Below are positions 59,943 to 64,000 of a stretch of 64,000 bases of DNA, piece after piece. The stretch spans positions 4,154,001-4,218,000 of the forward strand of contig JAOVFP010000011.1 of assembly GCA_025738555.1 (NCBI GenBank). Reading direction: 5' to 3'. The notes under the pieces are model-generated. The model was not told where the DNA came from. It saw only the letters and a list, made by a program, of their open reading frames with translations, and ran no database searches. Each line of letters begins with the position of its first letter. Positions within the stretch are counted from its first letter, which is position 1. The DNA is from Cyathus striatus (taxonomy: Eukaryota > Basidiomycota > Agaricomycetes > Agaricales > Nidulariaceae). The position numbers and the translations under genes were made by a program.

Positions 59943-60429
59943 ATCAGGGTTATGTGTGGGTGGTCAACAAGAGTGTATGACGATCCAGGAAAGGAAGAAG
60001 CTTTCTAAGGTTGTCTGTTAAATATAAACATGAGACTTTCTCATCGGTAGCTTCCGTAATTGCCAATGTTCTCATCTGCAAACATAAAAATAAGTCAGGT
60101 GTTAACTTTACTTGGAATTGTAGTATGGCTGCAGCTCACCAATGCACTTTGGTTTATGTTATCCATGGAGAAGTAAAACATCAAATAAATAGTCGAAGGA
60201 ATGGCTAACGAACATGCTCTAGAAAAAAGAGCTTGATGTGAGCAAAAATTATCTTGAGAATGCTGAAAGAACACATTTGCCAATACTACCGCGTAAACAC
60301 AACGACAGCGCTCTTCCATCAAATTAGTCATGCTAGTGGTTGATATGCTATGATACGTTTGTCTTGTGATTCTTGTCAACGGCGTTTGACGGCTAGCAGT
60401 GTCAGTTTTGTGTCTGTGATTTGTTTCCG
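59943..60429. other. Upstream region of P450 member B
   Basis: No gene; presumably the promoter of member B. Confidence 0.3.
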
Positions 60430-60545
60430 TTTGATCGCCTCCATAGTCTGTTACGAAATAAGTACATGACCAGAATGAATGACACGCCGAATGCTGCTAA
60501 TACGATGGCAAATGGATCAGCAAAACAGAGGCCATCGTCTCTGGG
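60430..60545 (-). pseudogene. Orphan P450 first exon (relic)
   Basis: The minus strand reads CFADPFAIVLAAFGVSFILV followed by MYLFRNRLW. It closely parallels the exon-1 anchor of member B (DPFAMLLAAIAVSSLLIMYR). No second exon follows. It lies just beyond the stop of member C, so it is the remnant of a further array member or of an unequal crossover. Confidence 0.6.
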
Positions 60546-60662
60546 TTCAATATGGAAAGTCAGTAATAATGCCAATGATTCAGGTTTAAAAATGTCATCG
60601 ACAAGAATCACAAGATCATGCCAGTTAATAATGACACTGACCACAGAGCCTGTCGCAAGACT

Positions 60663-62658
60663 TTATTGCGTATATACTCTCTTCCTAAACATGATCTCTG
60701 CTTTCGGATTAGGATTCCGAGAAAAGCCCAGTAAGACATCTTCTGGCCTAACCCCCTCGTCCTCAAATTTAACATCATAATTTACGACGACATGCGAAAG
60801 CAGTAATTTTAGCTGATAGGCTGCGAAAAAGCGTCCAGGACAAGCATGCTTCCCAATCCCGAAAGATAGGAAGTTGTTACTCAAGGATACGATATCATCT
60901 TTACGGTTCCCAGTACCTTCGTTAATCCTCGAAAATCGGAACCCATCGAATTCATGAGCGTTGGGATATATATCGTTATCTCGCTGCACGCAATCCGAAG
61001 CGACGGCAAGAATAGTATTTTTGGGGATGAATGTGCCGTCACAAAATGTGTAGTCTTCCATGACTTTTCGGAAGGAGGTGACTGATTAAGTGAGTCAAAA
61101 GATGCAAAAAAGAGGAAGGAAGATTCTCACTGCCGACAAGTGGACGCAATCTCTGAACTTCGCGGATAAAACTGTCAAGTTTTATGAGTTTATCCAACGA
61201 ATTTTTGCTCCATCCATCCTGGGAAATCGCTTTATCGATCTCTTCTCGCAAGGGCTTGGTGTATGATGGATTCGCAGCGAGGTAGTATAGTGTTTGCAGA
61301 AATGCCTAAATTAGCTAAGTTCGGTAGGGGTGCTTGGTAAAACGGATAATAGCATACTTACTGAGGAGGTGGTATGAATAGCTGCAAAATTCGTCATCAA
61401 GACACGTTTTGTTAGTCGTATGTTTTCCTGTTCATCCCCACTTGCTTCCGATATAAGCCATTTCAAAAAGGTCTACAAAGGGATCTTCTTGAGAAGCATT
61501 TCATCCGTTATAGCAGGCATGTACATACCAGTTCATTATCATTCGTATGGTCCTCTAGCTTTCGACATCGCTCAATGACAGGCTCCAACAGCTTTAACGC
61601 AAAATTTGTCCTGTTCGCGATGCTTCGAAATGCATATCTGGAAAGTCTTGAGTGTTGTTTGAAGCTGTAAGACAATCATAATTTACGATATGATATAATG
61701 AAAACATACGGTCGCAAGAAAGGAGGGACAAAACAAACAAGCGCCGAGACAACGACTACATCATTTGTAAATCGTATTGCGTTTTCCAAGAAGTCCTCAT
61801 TCCTACCTGGAATTTATTTTGAGGTTTTAGCATTTTGTCAAGGTTACAGTAGTAGCAAGGCTTACAGAGAGGAAAGCCGACAATAACTCGATTGGACAAC
61901 CGAGCAAGGACCTTCTCAAATGCCCAGGAAGCATTATATTTTACCCATTCTGCATAACCACAACTTTCAGCGCTTATCCTTGACGCACATCATGAGGCTT
62001 ATCTCACCTTCCTTCTCAGGAATTGTTTCAGAGAAAACTGTCAACATTTCATCTCTCATACCAGGAATTAAGTTGGCAAGATTCCTTGTCAAATGCGTCC
62101 GAATAACCGAGGCATGGTATGGGTTTGTAACCATCTCTGATCCCACAGTGTACGATATTTGAAGAAGCTGGAAAAGTTAATTTCATTTTTGGTTATAACA
62201 GCAATAGAAGGCGAATCCACAAGTACCTCGTCTAGGCCAAGAACCGCAGAGAGTAAGCCATCTGGAGCGGTCTTCACTTCTTGCAGGAGCTCCTCTCCAG
62301 ATACAATTACGAGCCAAGTTTGTAGCATAGGAACCTTGAACATTCCTCCTTTATGCTGATTTGTTGAGATTAGAATCCTTCATCTCTCATGTGGTTTACT
62401 TGCCTTCTCGTAACGTTCCTGAATCACCTGCGTACCCTTGATTATAAACTTGATGGCGGATATATAGGAAAGGAGCGATGAGTTATATCCCACCGTTGGA
62501 ACGTGACGAAGCTACTGAAGTAATAGAAGTTTCAACTACAGAGGATGCGAGAGGAACATATATACCTTCTGCGTTCCACTTCTGTAAAGCACCAGAAACG
62601 ATGATATAGCGAATGCCATCAACAATATGACATATGGGTTGGAGAACAGAAAGAACAT
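60663..62658 (-). CDS. Cytochrome P450 array member C (intact)
   Basis: Read from 62658 (MFFLFSNPYVILLMAFAISS) to TAA 60663, with the same exon plan as B. Landmarks: HVPTVGYNSSLLSYIS; GGMFKVPMLQTWLVIVSGEE; YTVGSEMVTNPYHAS; NFAAIHTTSS; ExxR in FIREVQRLR; EFDGFRFSRI; haem loop FGIGKHACPGRFF. The end is MFRKRVYTQ. The second intron again has a GC donor. No lesion found. It is a probable functional monooxygenase anchored in the ER membrane, with unknown substrate, and more diverged from A and B than they are from each other in the first exons. Confidence 0.87.
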
Positions 62659-64000
62659 TTCGTTCAGTATATCTTTGCGGAGGTCTATAAGAGGCAGTGA
62701 GTGAGGCGTACGTGCATCTGCTACAAAAACTTCTGTTTAAGTAGAAATTGAGATCTCGTCTATTTGGACTTCGGGGGATCGATCGAAGAATTATACGAAG
62801 CTTACGGTTCATAATTCAGATTTATCTCTAAGCTCGTCTTTTAGCTTTATATGGGGTTAGTAGACGGATTTCCTGACCACATGACACTCACTAGAGATGC
62901 TATTACTGGTAAGGTGCACCTTCGTTGGAAGAATGGAAATGACAAGGAAATGAGCTCACTTGATTAGCGCACGAAGGTGTATAGTATGGGTGAAGCCTAT
63001 CTATTTTATCAGCCGATGTAAGATTCAGGGCTATAAATTCGCATTTGACGAATGCTAGGAACATGGCCGCCCCTCCCTGTCGTTGTGCAACACGACGATG
63101 GTATCGTCGAGACCCTGCTTGAGTCGAGACGCCACGTAGCAGCCAGGTGGCAGATGACTTCGTTATTTCAGCATTCCATGCGGGGGTTAGTCGCCGCTGA
63201 GATGTTCGGTTCTTCGCAACGAAGCACAAAGTTTTTCAACTAACTTGTGTCTTTGAAACGAAGTGGCAAGGATACTTGCCTCGTCCGTCACGTTGATAAG
63301 TACAGTCGACTCTGTATAAATACATACCCCTCGGTGGGCATATTTTGCTATAGAATAGTACAGAGTATATATTAGCAAAAGAACCCTTATCCGGATACCA
63401 CGGGCCGGGCTAACCGGACCAGTGCCATGTCACAACGCATTCAAACAACAATTCAATTACTCTAGAATCAACATTACTAATGTTTGTAATAATCGGGAAT
63501 ATGTGGCTCCTTCAGAACATGAAAGACATTGAGCTGTGTTTTGCACCTGTATTGCACCAAAGCTGCCTCAAGTACTCAAGAAGCATGGAAGCAGCGAGTG
63601 CTTCCTTACATGTCGGCTTGGGAACAACTTCATTCACCTCACCATCTACATTGTCACCATCCCTTTCTTCCTAAGACGTGCATTGATGTCTTCTCTCTTC
63701 TTCTTTACTTGAGCATTGAGTTGGATAAGGCCCTTTCTGAGGATTTTGACAGAGTATATGGGTGGCATTGATGTGTCACAAAGCAGTTCAGGCTATTCAA
63801 ATGCACATGTGTACATTATGCTTTTCCAGGATAAAAAATAGAGTTTATGTAATGTTTAGGAAATAATATACTTACTGAAATTCACTCTTCCATTATGATA
63901 AAATGCATCCAGCATACTTATTAGGATTGTATGAAGTCGGTTCTACACAAAAGTATTGACAGCGCTCTTATGAGACACAAAGTTATGCATTTTGCCCTCC
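62659..64000. other. Right-hand end without a recognised gene
   Basis: The first part is the promoter region of P450 member C. A GC-richer patch at 63050-63240 and a frame at 63529-63771 (AWKQRVLPYMSAWEQLHSP) could be decayed coding sequence. I could not assign a family. The window ends in AT-rich DNA. Confidence 0.3.

Noticed and set aside
63052..63771. Coding gene at the right edge
   Set aside because: Frames are short and overlapping, without splice logic or recognisable motifs.
1..64000. CRISPR array, rRNA or true tRNA genes
   Set aside because: No regularly spaced identical repeats, no rRNA signatures and no sequence that folds as a full cloverleaf by eye; the organism is a eukaryote.

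Overview
This window looks like a gene-poor, repeat-rich piece of an Agaricomycete (mushroom-forming basidiomycete) genome. Genes are broken by many introns of about 45-65 bp, and the protein families are typical of basidiomycetes: DUF4436 and DUF6533 membrane proteins, a cysteine-rich secreted 'glycopeptide', and expanded P450s. No rRNA, CRISPR array or convincing tRNA was found. All family calls come from reading the sequence and from known family motifs; no database search was possible.

Layout. 1-16.2 kb: a mosaic of repeated blocks. These are DUF4436 membrane-protein genes (a partial copy at 1-818 and an apparently intact one at 11028-12550, both minus), two related decayed blocks called X and Y here, and a block Z that follows Y. 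Two foldback elements with long inverted repeats (3690-4646 and 7511-8609) interrupt them. 17.4-19.5 kb: an intact 12-exon P450 (plus). 19.8-30.4 kb: a DUF4436 pseudogene split by nested insertions. A DIRS-like tyrosine-recombinase retroelement (about 21.66-29.66 kb) lies in it and itself carries a PIF/Harbinger DNA transposon (22433-26188, with 17-bp TIRs and an ATT target duplication). A small TA-flanked MITE (29731-30298) also sits in the pseudogene. 30.5-31.8 kb: another Y-Z copy. 32.0-35.9 kb: a tandem pair of DUF6533 genes. 36.6-38.6 kb: squalene epoxidase with a one-base frameshift. 38.6-43.8 kb: no intact gene, but a decayed repeat recurring about every 230-285 bp and a strong hairpin. 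43.8-46.5 kb: an NmrA/isoflavone-reductase-like oxidoreductase and the secreted glycopeptide. 47.0-51.7 kb: an NTO1/BRPF-type chromatin reader. 52.1-54.4 kb: an unknown, probably nuclear protein with repeated exons. 55.0-62.7 kb: three tandem P450 paralogues (minus), one of them a pseudogene, plus an orphan P450 first exon.

How the genes may work together. Squalene epoxidase makes 2,3-oxidosqualene, the precursor of sterols and triterpenoids. The P450s and the NmrA-like reductase could be tailoring enzymes. That gives a loose candidate triterpenoid neighbourhood, but housekeeping chromatin genes interrupt it and no cyclase is visible, so the pathway link is only inferred. The best supported unusual features are the three-level transposon nest, the CpG-type decay that changed catalytic arginines of the recombinase to histidine, a conserved GC-AG intron in the P450 array, and the repeated exons carrying SUMO-consensus-like motifs.
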